A program made the position numbers and the translations under genes. From positions 186,001 to 250,000 of the forward strand of contig NZ_JAGFOA010000004.1 of the NCBI RefSeq assembly GCF_017592545.1: DNA of 64,000 nucleotides, given 5' to 3'. The notes under the pieces were generated by a model. That model was not told where the DNA came from. It saw nothing but the letters and a program-made list of their open reading frames with translations, and searched no databases. This DNA is from Microbacterium stercoris. GTDB lineage: Bacteria; Actinomycetota; Actinomycetes; Actinomycetales; Microbacteriaceae. This document shows positions 24,840 to 36,216 of this stretch, in pieces (the first letter of the stretch is position 1; each line of letters starts with the position of its first letter).

Positions 24840-27153
24840 GCCTCCTCCTCTCTCAGCAGCAGGGCGACCGGGTAGCGGCCGAGCACGGCGCCCACCTCGA
24901 CGGCCCCGCCCTCGAACTCGGCGCCCGTGAAGGCGTCCGAGTAGCGTCCGTGCGGCAGCATCACCAGCGTGTCGCCCCACCCGCCGGCGCGGTCGAGCCG
25001 CAGCGGCAGGCGCGTCGCGATCGCGATGGCGCCCCCTCGGTCGGCGGCGATCGCGTGGTCGGCCGCCTGGCCGACGATCTCGAGTCCGGCGTAGCGCGTG
25101 AACAGCTCCGGCCGGTCGCGCCGCGCGCGCAGCGCGCGCGAGGTCACGAGCAGCTTCGCCGCTCCCGTCTCGTCGAGCTCGGGCTGCTCCCCGGCATCGA
25201 TGCGCGCGAGCACCGCGCGGCGCTCGGCGAAGTCGACAGGAAGGCGATTGTCCGGATCGACCAGAGACCGGTTCCACAGCTCGGAGCCCTGATACACATC
25301 CGGCACACCCGGAGCAACCAGTTGGAGCAGCTTCGCCGAGAGCGAGTTGGACCACCCGGCCGCCTGCACGAACCTCACGCACGACTCGATCGCCTCGTGC
25401 ACCACGTCGTCGTCGAACGCCGCGTCGACGGCGGCGTGGAGGCGCGCCTCCCACTCGGCGTCCGGCGCCGTCCAGGTGGTCGAGGTGCCGGCCTCGCGCG
25501 AGGCCTTCTCGGCGTAGGCGTGGGCGCGCTCCCGGCTGAGCGGCCAGGCGCCGACCATCGAGGCCCACAGCAGCGCCTCGAACGGCCCATCTCCGAGCGC
25601 TGCGCGCGAACGGAGCGTGCGCAGCGTGCTGCGCCACAGTTCGGGTGCTTCCGCGAGGGCGTCGATCCGCGCTCGCGTGTCCTCGCCGCGCTTGGTGTCG
25701 TGGGTGGAGAGGGTGGTCATCGACAGCGGCCAGGCCGCCTGCCGCAGCTGCTGACGCTGGTGGAACTCCTGCACGTCGATCGAGAACTCGGAGGGATCCC
25801 CACCCACCTCGTTGAGCGAGGCGAGCCGTCCATAGCGGTAGAACGCGGTGTCCTCCACGCCCTTGGCCATGATCGCGCCGGAGGTCTGCTGGAAGCGGAT
25901 CGCGACCTCCTCGTCCGCGTCAGACAGCAGCGGAAGCAGGGAGTCGATCGTGTGGGCGAGATCGCGCCGACGCTCCTTGGCAAGCTCTGCGGCCTCATGC
26001 AGGTGGCCGATCGCGGCGGGCAGGTAGGACCGGTACACCGGGAAGCATGCGAGCAGCTCGGCCAGCGCGTCCTCGGCGCGATCGATGTCGGGAACAAGCC
26101 GCGCGAGGCGGCGCACCTCGGAGCGGAGGATCCCATCGGCCACCGCGCGCTTGCGATCGTGCACCGTGCGGTCCCAGCTCACCCCACCCTTCTGCGGCGA
26201 GTCGGCGCGCAGCTCGGCCTCGAGCTCATCGAGGGGCGTCTGCCCTGCGGGATCGATGAGCACGCGGTCGATGTCGCCGAGCGCGTCGTATCCCGTCGTG
26301 CCGGCGGCGGCCCAGTCCGCAGGAAGGGGCTCTCCCGGCTCGAGGATCTTCTCGACCAGCACGTAGGCGCCGTCCGTCTGCTCCGCGAGCCGCGCGAGGT
26401 ACCCCGCGGGGTCGGTGAGCCCGTCCGGATGGTCGATGCGCAGTCCGTCCACGAGCCCCTCGCGCAGCCAGCGCAGAATCTCGGCGTGCGTCGCGTCGAA
26501 GACCTCGGGGATCTCGACGCGAACCGCCGCGAGGCTCGACACCGCGAAGAAGCGACGGTAGTTCAGGTCGTCGTCGCCGCGCTTCCAATGCACGAGCTCG
26601 TAGTGCTGCCGGTCGTGCACGACGCCGGGGGAGGCGCCGTCGTCGGCCGTGCCCGGCGCGATCGGGAAGGCGTGGTCGTAGTACCGCAGCTCGCCGTCCT
26701 CGATGCGCAGCCCGTGATCGGGTGCGTCCGCGTCGTCGTCGCCGAGCACGGGTATCCGGACCCGTCCGCCGCCCGCATCCCAGTCGATGTCGAACGCTCC
26801 CGCGTGGGCCGAGGCGCGTCCGTGGGTCAGCACGTCCCACCACCACGGATTCAGGCGCGGTGTGGCGATGCCCATGTGATTCGGCACGATGTCGGCCAGC
26901 ACCCCCAGGCCGGCCGCGCGTGCAGCCGCCGCGAACCGCACCAGGCCCGTGGAGCCGCCGCGATCGGGATCGACCCGCGAGTGATCGATCACGTCGTAGC
27001 CGTGATTCGATCCCGGTTCCGCGGCGAGCATCGGGGAGAGGTAGACGGTGTCGGCGCCCAGGGCGGCGATGTAGTCGACGAGCTCGGCCGCCTGATCCAG
27101 CGTGAACTCGCGGCGCAGCTGCAGCCGGTAGGTGCTCACCGGGATGCGGTGCG

Positions 27154-27157
<4 letters not shown>
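24836..27157 (-). CDS. treY: Malto-oligosyltrehalose synthase
   Basis: A 773-residue GH13 intramolecular transglycosidase that converts the terminal alpha-1,4 bond of maltodextrins to alpha,alpha-1,1. Diagnostic stretches are [22 protein letters not shown] at the N-terminus, [10 protein letters not shown], the nucleophile in [14 protein letters not shown], and [12 protein letters not shown] carrying the acid Glu. [22 protein letters not shown] and [16 protein letters not shown] are also TreY hallmarks. The ATG at 27157 begins [12 protein letters not shown]; it overlaps the glgX stop by 4 nt, and its own stop overlaps treZ, so the three genes are coupled. Confidence 0.95.
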
Positions 27158-29325
<2,168 letters not shown>

Positions 29326-29438
29326 GTGATCCTGCCGTTTCTCGCCCGCTCTCGCGGGTGGGGGTGGTGGTCCGGGTCAGCTCTCGCCTGTGACGCTAAC
29401 GGGAGAGCACGTCCCGAGAAAGCCCCTTGACGCCGCGA

Positions 29439-29456
29439 CGTATGCCCAGGGCGAAC
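29439..29456 (+). promoter_or_regulatory. Candidate ClgR-type operator upstream of clpP1
   Basis: The segment CGTATGCCCAGGGCGAAC resembles the published actinobacterial ClgR site (CGC-spacer-RGCGAAC type). One half-site matches and the other reads TGC rather than CGC. It lies about 30 bp upstream of TAGGGT (29485-29490), the likely -10 element of clpP1. ClgR activates clp genes in Corynebacterium and Mycobacterium; its use here is inference. Confidence 0.45.
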
Positions 29457-29484
29457 ACGCGCCGGGGGCCTCTGAAGCCGCGGG

Positions 29485-29490
29485 TAGGGT
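29485..29490 (+). promoter_or_regulatory. -10 element of clpP1
   Basis: TAGGGT lies 31 nt upstream of the clpP1 ATG, giving a short leader that includes the GGAG of the ribosome-binding site (ATGGAGTGAGA). No clear -35 is seen, which fits an activator-dependent promoter. Confidence 0.5.
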
Positions 29491-29521
29491 CATATCCGAC
29501 GCACCACTGAATGGAGTGAGA

Positions 29522-30115
29522 ATGCCTGAACCGCTGATGGCACAGAGTGCTTTCGACCGGCTGCTGAAGGACCGCATCATCTGGCTTGGCTCGGAGGTGC
29601 GCGACGAGAATGCCAACGAGATCTGCGCGAAGATCCTGCTGCTCGCCGCCGAGGACTCCGAGAAGGACATCTACCTCTACATCAACTCGCCCGGCGGATC
29701 GATCACGGCCGGCATGGCGATCTACGACACCATGCAGTTCGTGCCGAACGACATCGTGACGGTCGGCATCGGCATGGCCGCCTCCATGGGCCAGCTGCTG
29801 CTCACCAGCGGCACCAAGGGCAAGCGCTACATCACGCCGAACGCGCGTGTGCTGCTGCACCAGCCCCACGGCGGCTTCGGCGGCACGGCCTCCGACATCC
29901 AGACGCAGGCGCAGCTGATCCTCGACATGAAGCGCCGTCTCGCCGAGATCACCGCGGCGCAGACGGGCAAGTCGGTCGAGCAGATCAACGAGGACGGCGA
30001 CCGCGACCGCTGGTTCTCGGCCGAGGAGGCCCTGGCCTACGGCTTCGTCGACCACATCCGCGAGCACGCTGCCGACGTCTCCGGCGGCGGCGGCACCGAC
30101 CGCTCCGCGAACTGA
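29522..30115 (+). CDS. clpP1: ATP-dependent Clp protease proteolytic subunit 1
   Basis: A 197-residue serine peptidase subunit of the Clp protease. The nucleophile lies in GMAASMGQ (Ser88), the His in LLHQPHGG, and the Asp in the [11 protein letters not shown] region; YINSPGGSI is the oxyanion strand. Actinobacteria use a mixed ClpP1P2 barrel, and this gene is followed 22 nt later by clpP2 and then by clpX. The start [11 protein letters not shown] is chosen because GGAG precedes it. A second in-frame ATG five codons later is possible. Confidence 0.95.
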   Translation: MPEPLMAQSAFDRLLKDRIIWLGSEVRDENANEICAKILLLAAEDSEKDIYLYINSPGGSITAGMAIYDTMQFVPNDIVTVGIGMAASMGQLLLTSGTKGKRYITPNARVLLHQPHGGFGGTASDIQTQAQLILDMKRRLAEITAAQTGKSVEQINEDGDRDRWFSAEEALAYGFVDHIREHAADVSGGGGTDRSAN

Positions 30116-30137
30116 GCCCAAGAAGGACGTGAGTCTT

Positions 30138-30803
30138 ATGCACACCCCCTACAAGCAGACCCCTCAGGGCTTCCAGGTCCCCTCGAGCCGCTACATCCTT
30201 CCGCAGTTCGAGGAGCGCACGGCGTACGGATACAAGCGCCAGGACCCGTACAACAAGCTGTTCGAGGACCGGGTCATCTTCCTGGGCGTCCAGGTCGACG
30301 ACGCGTCCGCTGACGACGTGATGGCGCAGCTGCTGGTGCTCGAGAGCCAGGACCCGGATCGCGACATCATCATGTACATCAACTCGCCCGGTGGCTCGTT
30401 CACCGCCATGACGGCGATCTACGACACGATGCAGTACATCTCGCCTCAGATCCAGACGGTCGTGCTGGGCCAGGCGGCCTCCGCCGCGGCCGTGCTGCTC
30501 GCGGCCGGCGCCCCCGGCAAGCGCCTGGCACTTCCGAACGCGCGCGTGCTGATTCACCAGCCCGCGGTCGGCGAGTCGGGTCACGGCCAGGCGTCGGACA
30601 TCGAGATCCAGGCGGCGGAGATCCTGCGCATGCGCACGTGGCTGGAGGAGACGCTCTCGAAGCACTCCAACAAGTCGGTGGAAGAGGTCCACAAGGACAT
30701 CGACCGCGACAAGATCCTCTCGGGCGTCGAGGCCGTCGAGTACGGACTGGTCGACCAGGTGCTGACGACGCGCAAGCGCCAGCCGGCGGCGCTCAACCGC
30801 TGA
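30138..30803 (+). CDS. clpP2: ATP-dependent Clp protease proteolytic subunit 2
   Basis: A 221-residue ClpP paralogue that partners ClpP1 in the actinobacterial protease. The nucleophile is in GQAASAAAV (Ser115), the His in LIHQPAVG, and the Asp in [10 protein letters not shown]. The N-terminal about 30 residues ([27 protein letters not shown]) are typical of ClpP2, which docks ClpX or ClpC in mycobacteria. The ATG at 30138 has AGAAGGA about 10 nt upstream; a GTG at 30129 is too close to it. A strong terminator follows. Confidence 0.95.
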   Translation: MHTPYKQTPQGFQVPSSRYILPQFEERTAYGYKRQDPYNKLFEDRVIFLGVQVDDASADDVMAQLLVLESQDPDRDIIMYINSPGGSFTAMTAIYDTMQYISPQIQTVVLGQAASAAAVLLAAGAPGKRLALPNARVLIHQPAVGESGHGQASDIEIQAAEILRMRTWLEETLSKHSNKSVEEVHKDIDRDKILSGVEAVEYGLVDQVLTTRKRQPAALNR

Positions 30804-30812
30804 TCGCGAAGA

Positions 30813-30850
30813 GACGGATGCCCCGGGGAGCTCTCCCCGGGGCATCCGTC
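30813..30850 (+). terminator. Intrinsic terminator after clpP2
   Basis: A perfect 17-bp stem (30813-30829 with 30834-30850) and a 4-nt loop lie 10 nt after the clpP2 stop, followed by ATATTT. It separates clpP1-clpP2 from clpX, which has its own promoter. Confidence 0.88.
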
Positions 30851-30910
30851 ATATTTCGCCCGAAGGGTGAATCCGGAGCGCGCCGCCGCGCCGGTGTCGG
30901 CGGCAGCGGT

Positions 30911-30916
30911 TAGGCT
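30911..30916 (+). promoter_or_regulatory. -10 element of clpX
   Basis: TAGGCT lies 38 nt before the clpX ATG. The resulting leader contains GAGGAGG as a strong ribosome-binding site. Confidence 0.5.
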
Positions 30917-30954
30917 CAGGAAGACTCGAACGGAAAGGTCCGAGGAGGACTCGA

Positions 30955-32229
30955 ATGGCACGCATCGGTGAGAGCGCCGACCTCTTCAAGTGCTCGTTCT
31001 GCGGCAAGAGCCAGAAGCAGGTGCAGCAGCTGATCGCCGGCCCCGGCGTGTACATCTGCGACGAATGCGTCGAGCTCTGCAACGAGATCATCGAGGAGCG
31101 GATGGCCGAATCGGCCGGCTCGGGCGAGGTCGCGGAGTTCGATCTGCCCAAGCCGCGCGAGATCTTCTCGTTCCTCGAGGAGTACGTGATCGGTCAGGAG
31201 CCGGCGAAGCGCGCCCTGGCGGTGGCCGTTTACAACCACTACAAGCGCGTCCGCGCGCGCGGCGAGCTGAAGGCGGCCGACCAGAAGGCGGAGGACGTCG
31301 AGGTCGCCAAGAGCAACATCCTGATGCTCGGTCCCACCGGCTGCGGCAAGACCTATCTCGCGCAGACCCTGGCCAAGCGCCTGAACGTGCCCTTCGCCGT
31401 CGCCGATGCCACCGCGCTCACCGAGGCCGGGTACGTGGGCGAGGACGTCGAGAACATCCTGCTCAAGCTGCTCCAGGCCGCCGACTTCGACGTCAAGCGC
31501 GCCGAGACCGGCATCATCTACATCGACGAGGTCGACAAGATCGCCCGAAAGGCCGAGAACCCGTCGATCACCCGAGACGTCTCGGGCGAGGGCGTGCAGC
31601 AGGCGCTGCTGAAGATCCTCGAGGGCACGGTCGCCTCGGTGCCGCCGCAGGGCGGTCGCAAGCATCCGCATCAGGAGTTCATCCAGATCGACACGACGAA
31701 CGTGCTGTTCATCGTGGCGGGGGCCTTCGCCGGCCTGGAGGACATCATCTCTTCGCGCGTCGGCAAGCACGGCGTCGGCTTCGGAGCCCCGCTGCACGAC
31801 AAGAACGACGACTCGTCGCTGTTCGGCGAGGTGCTCCCTGAAGACCTGCACAAGTTCGGCCTGATCCCCGAGTTCATCGGCCGTCTGCCCGTCGTCGCCT
31901 CGGTGCAGCCGCTCGACCAGGACGCCCTGATGGAGATCCTGACCGTGCCGCGCAACGCGCTGGTCAAGCAGTACCAGCGCATGTTCGAGCTCGACGGAGT
32001 CGCGCTCGAGTTCGAGGATGACGCGCTCCGCGCGATCGCCGACCTCGCGGTGCTGCGGAAGACGGGCGCGCGCGGTCTGCGCGCGATCCTCGAGGACGTC
32101 CTCGGCCCGATCATGTTCGACATTCCCTCGACGGAAGACGTGGCCAAGGTCATCGTCACCCGGGCGGCCGTGGAGGACGGCGCGGAGGCGACGCTGGTGC
32201 TCGCGCCGGCGAAGAAGAAGTCGGCGTAA
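30955..32229 (+). CDS. clpX: ATP-dependent Clp protease ATP-binding subunit ClpX
   Basis: A 424-residue AAA+ unfoldase that delivers substrates to ClpP1P2. The N-terminal zinc-binding domain is [19 protein letters not shown] with CDEC (residues about 12-40). The AAA+ core has Walker A GPTGCGKT, Walker [10 protein letters not shown], the GYVGEDVE pore-adjacent loop, and sensor/arginine motifs around EFIGRLPV. The start at 30955 has GAGGAGG about 7 nt upstream. The gene follows clpP2 after a terminator, so expression can be uncoupled from the peptidase. Confidence 0.97.
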   Translation: MARIGESADLFKCSFCGKSQKQVQQLIAGPGVYICDECVELCNEIIEERMAESAGSGEVAEFDLPKPREIFSFLEEYVIGQEPAKRALAVAVYNHYKRVRARGELKAADQKAEDVEVAKSNILMLGPTGCGKTYLAQTLAKRLNVPFAVADATALTEAGYVGEDVENILLKLLQAADFDVKRAETGIIYIDEVDKIARKAENPSITRDVSGEGVQQALLKILEGTVASVPPQGGRKHPHQEFIQIDTTNVLFIVAGAFAGLEDIISSRVGKHGVGFGAPLHDKNDDSSLFGEVLPEDLHKFGLIPEFIGRLPVVASVQPLDQDALMEILTVPRNALVKQYQRMFELDGVALEFEDDALRAIADLAVLRKTGARGLRAILEDVLGPIMFDIPSTEDVAKVIVTRAAVEDGAEATLVLAPAKKKSA

Positions 32230-32273
32230 CACGAGGCGACCACCCGCGTCTGACGAATGTCGGTGGCCGGGCC

Positions 32274-32286
32274 TAGCGTCGCTTCC
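32274..32286 (+). promoter_or_regulatory. Leaderless promoter of the epoxide hydrolase gene
   Basis: TAGCGT (32274-32279) is followed by 7 nt and the ATG at 32287. CTGACG at 32250-32255, 18 nt upstream of it, resembles a -35 hexamer. No Shine-Dalgarno sequence precedes the start. Confidence 0.65.
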
Positions 32287-33396
32287 ATGACCCTCGTTCG
32301 TCCGTTCCGGTTTCGTGTCGCAGACGAAGAGCTCGACGATCTGCGCGGGCGGCTCGAGCGCGCGCGGCTGCTGCCCGACTCGCCGCGGCGGCCCCCGGCG
32401 GGGATGACAGGCGAGTGGCTGCGCGAGCTGGTCGCGACCTGGCGCGACGACGACTGGCGCGCTCGTGAAGAATGGCTTGCGTCATTCCCGCAGTTCCTTG
32501 CAGACATCCAGGGCACAGAGATCCACTTCGTGCATCTCAGGGCGGAAGACGCGGATGCCCCCGTGCTGCTCGTGATGCACGGCTGGCCGCACACCTTCGC
32601 GCTGCAGCTCGACTTCGCCGCGCAGCTCACCGACTTCCACGTTGTGGTGGCGAGCTTGCCAGGCTTCGCCTTCTCGCAGCCCTACTCCGAGGGGCCGTTC
32701 ACGGAGCGGCGGGTGGCCGACACCATGCACCTCCTGATGACCGAGGTGCTCGGGTACACGCGGTACCTCACCTACGGTGAGGACATCTCCGCCTACGTCA
32801 GCGACAGGCTGGCGGCAGAGCATCCGGAGCATGTCGCGGGCATCGTCGCCACCCACGCACACTTCCCGCTGATGGCGGAGCGCGACCTCACGACCGATGC
32901 CGAGGAGCGTGCGTTCTTCGATCGCATGAACGGCGAGTTCTGGGAGGAGGGCGGCTACGCGCACGTCCAGGGCACACGCCCTGATGTCCTCGCCGCCGCG
33001 CTGAATGACTCGCCGGTCGGCCTGCTCGCCTGGGTCGCGGAGAAGTTCGCCGCCTGGGGTGATCTCCCCGACCCCTCCGATCCGCAGTCGATCGAACAGA
33101 CGATCTCGCGCGAACGGATCCTGACCGAGGCCGCGATCTACTGGTTCACGCGCACCATCGCGACGTCCTTCCGGCCGTACTACGAGAGCGAGGACGAGGA
33201 GTTCCCGCTCGTGCGAGTGCCGGCATCCGTGCACATCCAGAGGCATGAGCATGACTATCCCGAATCGCTCGCGCGAACCTACTACCAGGACCTGCGCACG
33301 TTCGAGCGGCTCGACCGCGGCGGTCACTTCACGGTCGCCGAGGTGCCGAGCGAGATGGCCGCGCGCGTCCGCCGGTTCGCCGCGGACGTCTGGTGA
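32287..33396 (+). CDS. Epoxide hydrolase (EHN-domain alpha/beta hydrolase)
   Basis: A 369-residue microsomal-type epoxide hydrolase relative. The N-terminal EHN domain (residues about 3-105) begins PFRFRVADEELDDLRGRLERAR. The alpha/beta-hydrolase fold follows with the oxyanion motif HGWP, a nucleophile-elbow region LTYGEDISAYV, and the catalytic His in DRGGHF. In classical members the nucleophile Asp sits in a GGDWG-type elbow; here the context is GED-I, so activity or substrate range may differ. The physiological epoxide is unknown. The gene is convergent with a CMD-like gene and stands alone. Confidence 0.82.
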   Translation: MTLVRPFRFRVADEELDDLRGRLERARLLPDSPRRPPAGMTGEWLRELVATWRDDDWRAREEWLASFPQFLADIQGTEIHFVHLRAEDADAPVLLVMHGWPHTFALQLDFAAQLTDFHVVVASLPGFAFSQPYSEGPFTERRVADTMHLLMTEVLGYTRYLTYGEDISAYVSDRLAAEHPEHVAGIVATHAHFPLMAERDLTTDAEERAFFDRMNGEFWEEGGYAHVQGTRPDVLAAALNDSPVGLLAWVAEKFAAWGDLPDPSDPQSIEQTISRERILTEAAIYWFTRTIATSFRPYYESEDEEFPLVRVPASVHIQRHEHDYPESLARTYYQDLRTFERLDRGGHFTVAEVPSEMAARVRRFAADVW

Positions 33397-33406
33397 GCGT
33401 GCCCCG

Positions 33407-33985
33407 TTAGGCCTTGCCTACCGACAGCGTGGCCCGCACCGCCTCGTCGGCATCGAGGAACTCCGGTTCGGCGGTGGCGCCGACCGCGTCGAAGTAACGG
33501 CTGAGGAAGCTGCGGAACGACGCCGCATAGGCGATGTCCGCGATCTCGAGGTCCGAGAAGCCGACCCCGCGGAGGCGCTCGATGTGGGTCTCGTCGATCC
33601 GTGAGGCGTCCACGGCGATCTGCTCGGCGTAGTCGAGCATCGCGACCTCACGCTCGCTCAGGCCCGCCGAGCGGTGGTCCTTCTGGATGGCCAGGGCTTT
33701 CTCCCGCCCCGTGAAGCGCGACAGTCCGCGGAAGTACACGTGGCTGCAGTAGCTCGACGGCACGTTCTTCGCCACAACGAGCGTGATCATCCGGAAGGCC
33801 TCCAGCCCGAGCGAGAAGCCGTCGCGCAGCTGATGCAGCAGCGCCTCAACCGGCGCGGCGAGATCGGGCCGCGCCGAGAGGCTGCGCGTGGCGTTCATCA
33901 CCGCCCCCATGTCAGAGCGCTCGGCCTCGTAGACCTCGGCGAGTTCGCCGGTGGCCTCGTCGTCCGACACCGTCTTCAGATACAT
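33407..33985 (-). CDS. Carboxymuconolactone decarboxylase-like / AhpD-like protein
   Basis: A 192-residue all-helical protein of the CMD/AhpD-like superfamily, peroxidase-related branch. The active-site helix reads VPSSYCSHVYFRG, with a single Cys and the downstream His in place of the CxxCH of true AhpD, so classical disulfide peroxidase chemistry is doubtful. FSDLEIADIAYAASFRSFLSRYFDAVG is the typical C-terminal CMD helix pair. GGAG lies about 8 nt upstream of the ATG; AGCGTA at 34014-34019 on the plus strand reads TACGCT as a -10 element. Function is unresolved. Confidence 0.82.
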   Translation of the reverse strand: MYLKTVSDDEATGELAEVYEAERSDMGAVMNATRSLSARPDLAAPVEALLHQLRDGFSLGLEAFRMITLVVAKNVPSSYCSHVYFRGLSRFTGREKALAIQKDHRSAGLSEREVAMLDYAEQIAVDASRIDETHIERLRGVGFSDLEIADIAYAASFRSFLSRYFDAVGATAEPEFLDADEAVRATLSVGKA

Positions 33986-34054
33986 GGTGCACTCCGTCCG
34001 TGATCCTGCGCGAAGCGTAGACCTTCGATCCGACGGACGACAGAGGGGTACGGA

Positions 34055-36118
34055 TCAGGCGCCGAGGCCGCGGCGCGCCAGCAGCGGCGTGATCTCCGCA
34101 TCGCGGCCACGGAAGTCGCGGTAGGCCTCGAGCGGGTCTTTCGACCCGCCGACACCGAGAAGTCGCTCGCGGAAACGGTCGCCATTGGCGCGGAGCAGTC
34201 CGCCGTGCTCGCGGAACCACTCGACGGTGTCGGCATCGAGCACCTCGGCCCAGATGTACGAGTAGTAGCCGGCGCTGTAGCCGCCGGAGAAGACATGGGC
34301 GAAGTAGGTGGACGAGTATCGCGTCGGCACCGCGGGCTCGTCGAGACCGATGTCGGCAAGCGCCGCCGCCTCGAACGCCCGGACATCGGTGACCTCGGCG
34401 GCGTCGGCGGCCGACAGCGAATGCCACGCCTGATCGAGCCACGCCGCGGCGAGATACTCGCTCGTCGCGAAGCCCTGGTTGAAGGTCTCGGTGGCTCGCA
34501 ACCGGTCGACGAGGTGGCCGGGGAGCGGTTCGCCCGTGTCATGGTGGATGGCGTATGAGGCCAGCACCTCGGGCCACAGGATCCACATCTCGTTGACCTG
34601 GCTCGGGAACTCCACGAAGTCGCGGTGCACCGCGGTGGCAGCGAAGTGGGGGTAGGTGACCGTGGCGAAGAGGCCGTGCAGTGCGTGTCCGAACTCGTGG
34701 AACAGCGTCGTCACCTGGTCGAGTGTGAGGAGGGTCGGCTGCCCGGGCGCGGGCTTGGGAACGTTGAGGTTGTTCACAACGACCGGTTGGGTGCCGCGCA
34801 CGCGTGACTGCTTCACGATCGAGTTCATCCACGCTCCGCCGCGCTTGGTATCGCGCGTGTAGAGATCCAGTACGTAGAGCCCGAGAGGCGTGCCGTCCTC
34901 ATTGAAGACTTCGAACGTGCGGGCGTCCGGGTGATACGCCGGAATGTCCGCGCGCTCCCGGAATGTGAGGCCGTACAGCAGTGTGGCGGCACGGAACACG
35001 CCGTCGATCAGCACCCGTTCGGCCTCGAACCACGGTCGCAGGGCGGCCGCGTCGAGGTCGTACTCGGCGGCGCGCACCCTCTCGGTCCAGAAGGCCCAGT
35101 CGTGCGCCTCGAGCGCGTAGGGCGTGCTCTCGGACTCGTCGATGAGGCGCTGGAGGGCGGCCTTCTCCCGCTGGGCGTTACGCGCGGCGGGAACGGCCAG
35201 CTCGCGCAGCAGGCGATGCACGGCCTCCGGTGTCCCCGCGGTCTGGTCGGCGGTGACGTAAGCGGCGTGCGACGGGTAGCCGAGCAGCTCCGCGCGCTCG
35301 GCTCGCAGCCGCACGATCTGCAGCAGCACGTCGCTGTTGTCGTTCGCGTTGCCGCGCGAACCCCGTGCGCGAGACGCCGTCATGATGCGCTCCCGCGAGA
35401 CGCGGTCGGCGAGCTGCTCGAGGTAGGGATGTCCGGAGAACAGGGTGAGTGTCACCAGATAGCGCCCGTCGAGCCCGCGCTCACGGGCGGCCTCGGCCGC
35501 CGCCGACAGCTCGCCCGCGCTGAGCCCGTCGAGCTCGGCCTCCGCCGCGAAGGACACCGCGAGCTCGTTGGTGTCGGCGAGCAGGTTCTTCTCGAACTGC
35601 GTGGTGAGTTCCGACAGACGGCGGTTGAGGTCTGTCAGACGTGCCTTGGCCTGCTCGTCGAGCGCCGCGCCGGCGTGCGTGCGCTCGCGGAGATGGCGCT
35701 CCACGAGACGGCGCCCCTCGTCGTCGAGATCGAGCTGATCGAGCCGGTCGTGCACGGCGCTGATGCGCGCGTAGAGGCGTCCGTCGAGGGTGACCGCGTC
35801 ATTGTGGGCGGACATCAGCGGCGCGAGCTTCTCGTCGATCTCCTGGATCTCGGCGGTCGCGTCGGCGGAGCTGACCGTGTAGAACGCCAGGATCACCCGC
35901 TCCAGCTGGGCGCCCGCGCGCTCGAGCGCGAGCAGCGTGTTCTCGAAGGTGGGATCCGCCGGATCCGTTGCGATCGCCTCGATCTCCGCCCGGTGCTCCG
36001 CGAACGCCGCCTCGAATGCCGGCAGGTAGTGCTCAGGCCGGATAGCGGCGTAGTCGGGCACGCCGTAGGGAAGCGGAGACGGGGCGAGCAGCGGGTTGAA
36101 GACGGCGTCGTCAGTCAT
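34055..36118 (-). CDS. dcp: M3-family oligopeptidase (dipeptidyl carboxypeptidase type)
   Basis: A 687-residue cytosolic zinc metallopeptidase of family M3. The zinc motif is LFHEFGHALHGLF, with the third ligand Glu downstream in the YSSTYFAHVFSGGYSAGYYSYIWAEVLDAD region. The N-terminal helical domain (PSPLPYGVPDYAAIRPEHYLPAFE) is typical of Dcp/OpdA. TAGAGT (36125-36130, reverse strand) lies 6 nt before the ATG, so it is probably leaderless. It is divergent from an HTH regulator with a well-defined operator, which may affect both. Dcp versus oligopeptidase A cannot be separated with certainty. Confidence 0.9.
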   Translation of the reverse strand: MTDDAVFNPLLAPSPLPYGVPDYAAIRPEHYLPAFEAAFAEHRAEIEAIATDPADPTFENTLLALERAGAQLERVILAFYTVSSADATAEIQEIDEKLAPLMSAHNDAVTLDGRLYARISAVHDRLDQLDLDDEGRRLVERHLRERTHAGAALDEQAKARLTDLNRRLSELTTQFEKNLLADTNELAVSFAAEAELDGLSAGELSAAAEAARERGLDGRYLVTLTLFSGHPYLEQLADRVSRERIMTASRARGSRGNANDNSDVLLQIVRLRAERAELLGYPSHAAYVTADQTAGTPEAVHRLLRELAVPAARNAQREKAALQRLIDESESTPYALEAHDWAFWTERVRAAEYDLDAAALRPWFEAERVLIDGVFRAATLLYGLTFRERADIPAYHPDARTFEVFNEDGTPLGLYVLDLYTRDTKRGGAWMNSIVKQSRVRGTQPVVVNNLNVPKPAPGQPTLLTLDQVTTLFHEFGHALHGLFATVTYPHFAATAVHRDFVEFPSQVNEMWILWPEVLASYAIHHDTGEPLPGHLVDRLRATETFNQGFATSEYLAAAWLDQAWHSLSAADAAEVTDVRAFEAAALADIGLDEPAVPTRYSSTYFAHVFSGGYSAGYYSYIWAEVLDADTVEWFREHGGLLRANGDRFRERLLGVGGSKDPLEAYRDFRGRDAEITPLLARRGLGA

Positions 36119-36152
36119 GCATCGACTCTACTGAGCGAGTGCCGAGGATTCC

Positions 36153-36199
36153 TTGCAAAGAACAGTATGCAAAGAAATGATTGCAAAGATCTCTTTGCA
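36153..36199. promoter_or_regulatory. Operator array: three TGCAAAGA sites, last palindromic
   Basis: TGCAAAGA begins at 36154, 36168 and 36182, exactly 14 bp apart. The third continues into TGCAAAGA-TC-TCTTTGCA (36182-36199), a perfect inverted repeat with 8-bp arms. TTGCAA at 36181 is the -35 and TATCGT at 36204 the -10 of the downstream HTH gene, with 17-bp spacing, so the operator covers its -35 and spacer. Autorepression is the natural reading. The divergent dcp promoter lies 24-30 bp to the left. Confidence 0.75.
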
Positions 36200-36203
36200 T
36201 TGT

Positions 36204-36216
36204 TATCGTCGTCCTC
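36204..36216 (+). promoter_or_regulatory. Leaderless promoter of the HTH regulator gene
   Basis: TTGCAA (36181-36186), 17-bp spacer, TATCGT (36204-36209) and 7 nt to the ATG at 36217. This is the best-formed promoter in the window and predicts transcription starting at the start codon. Confidence 0.75.
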
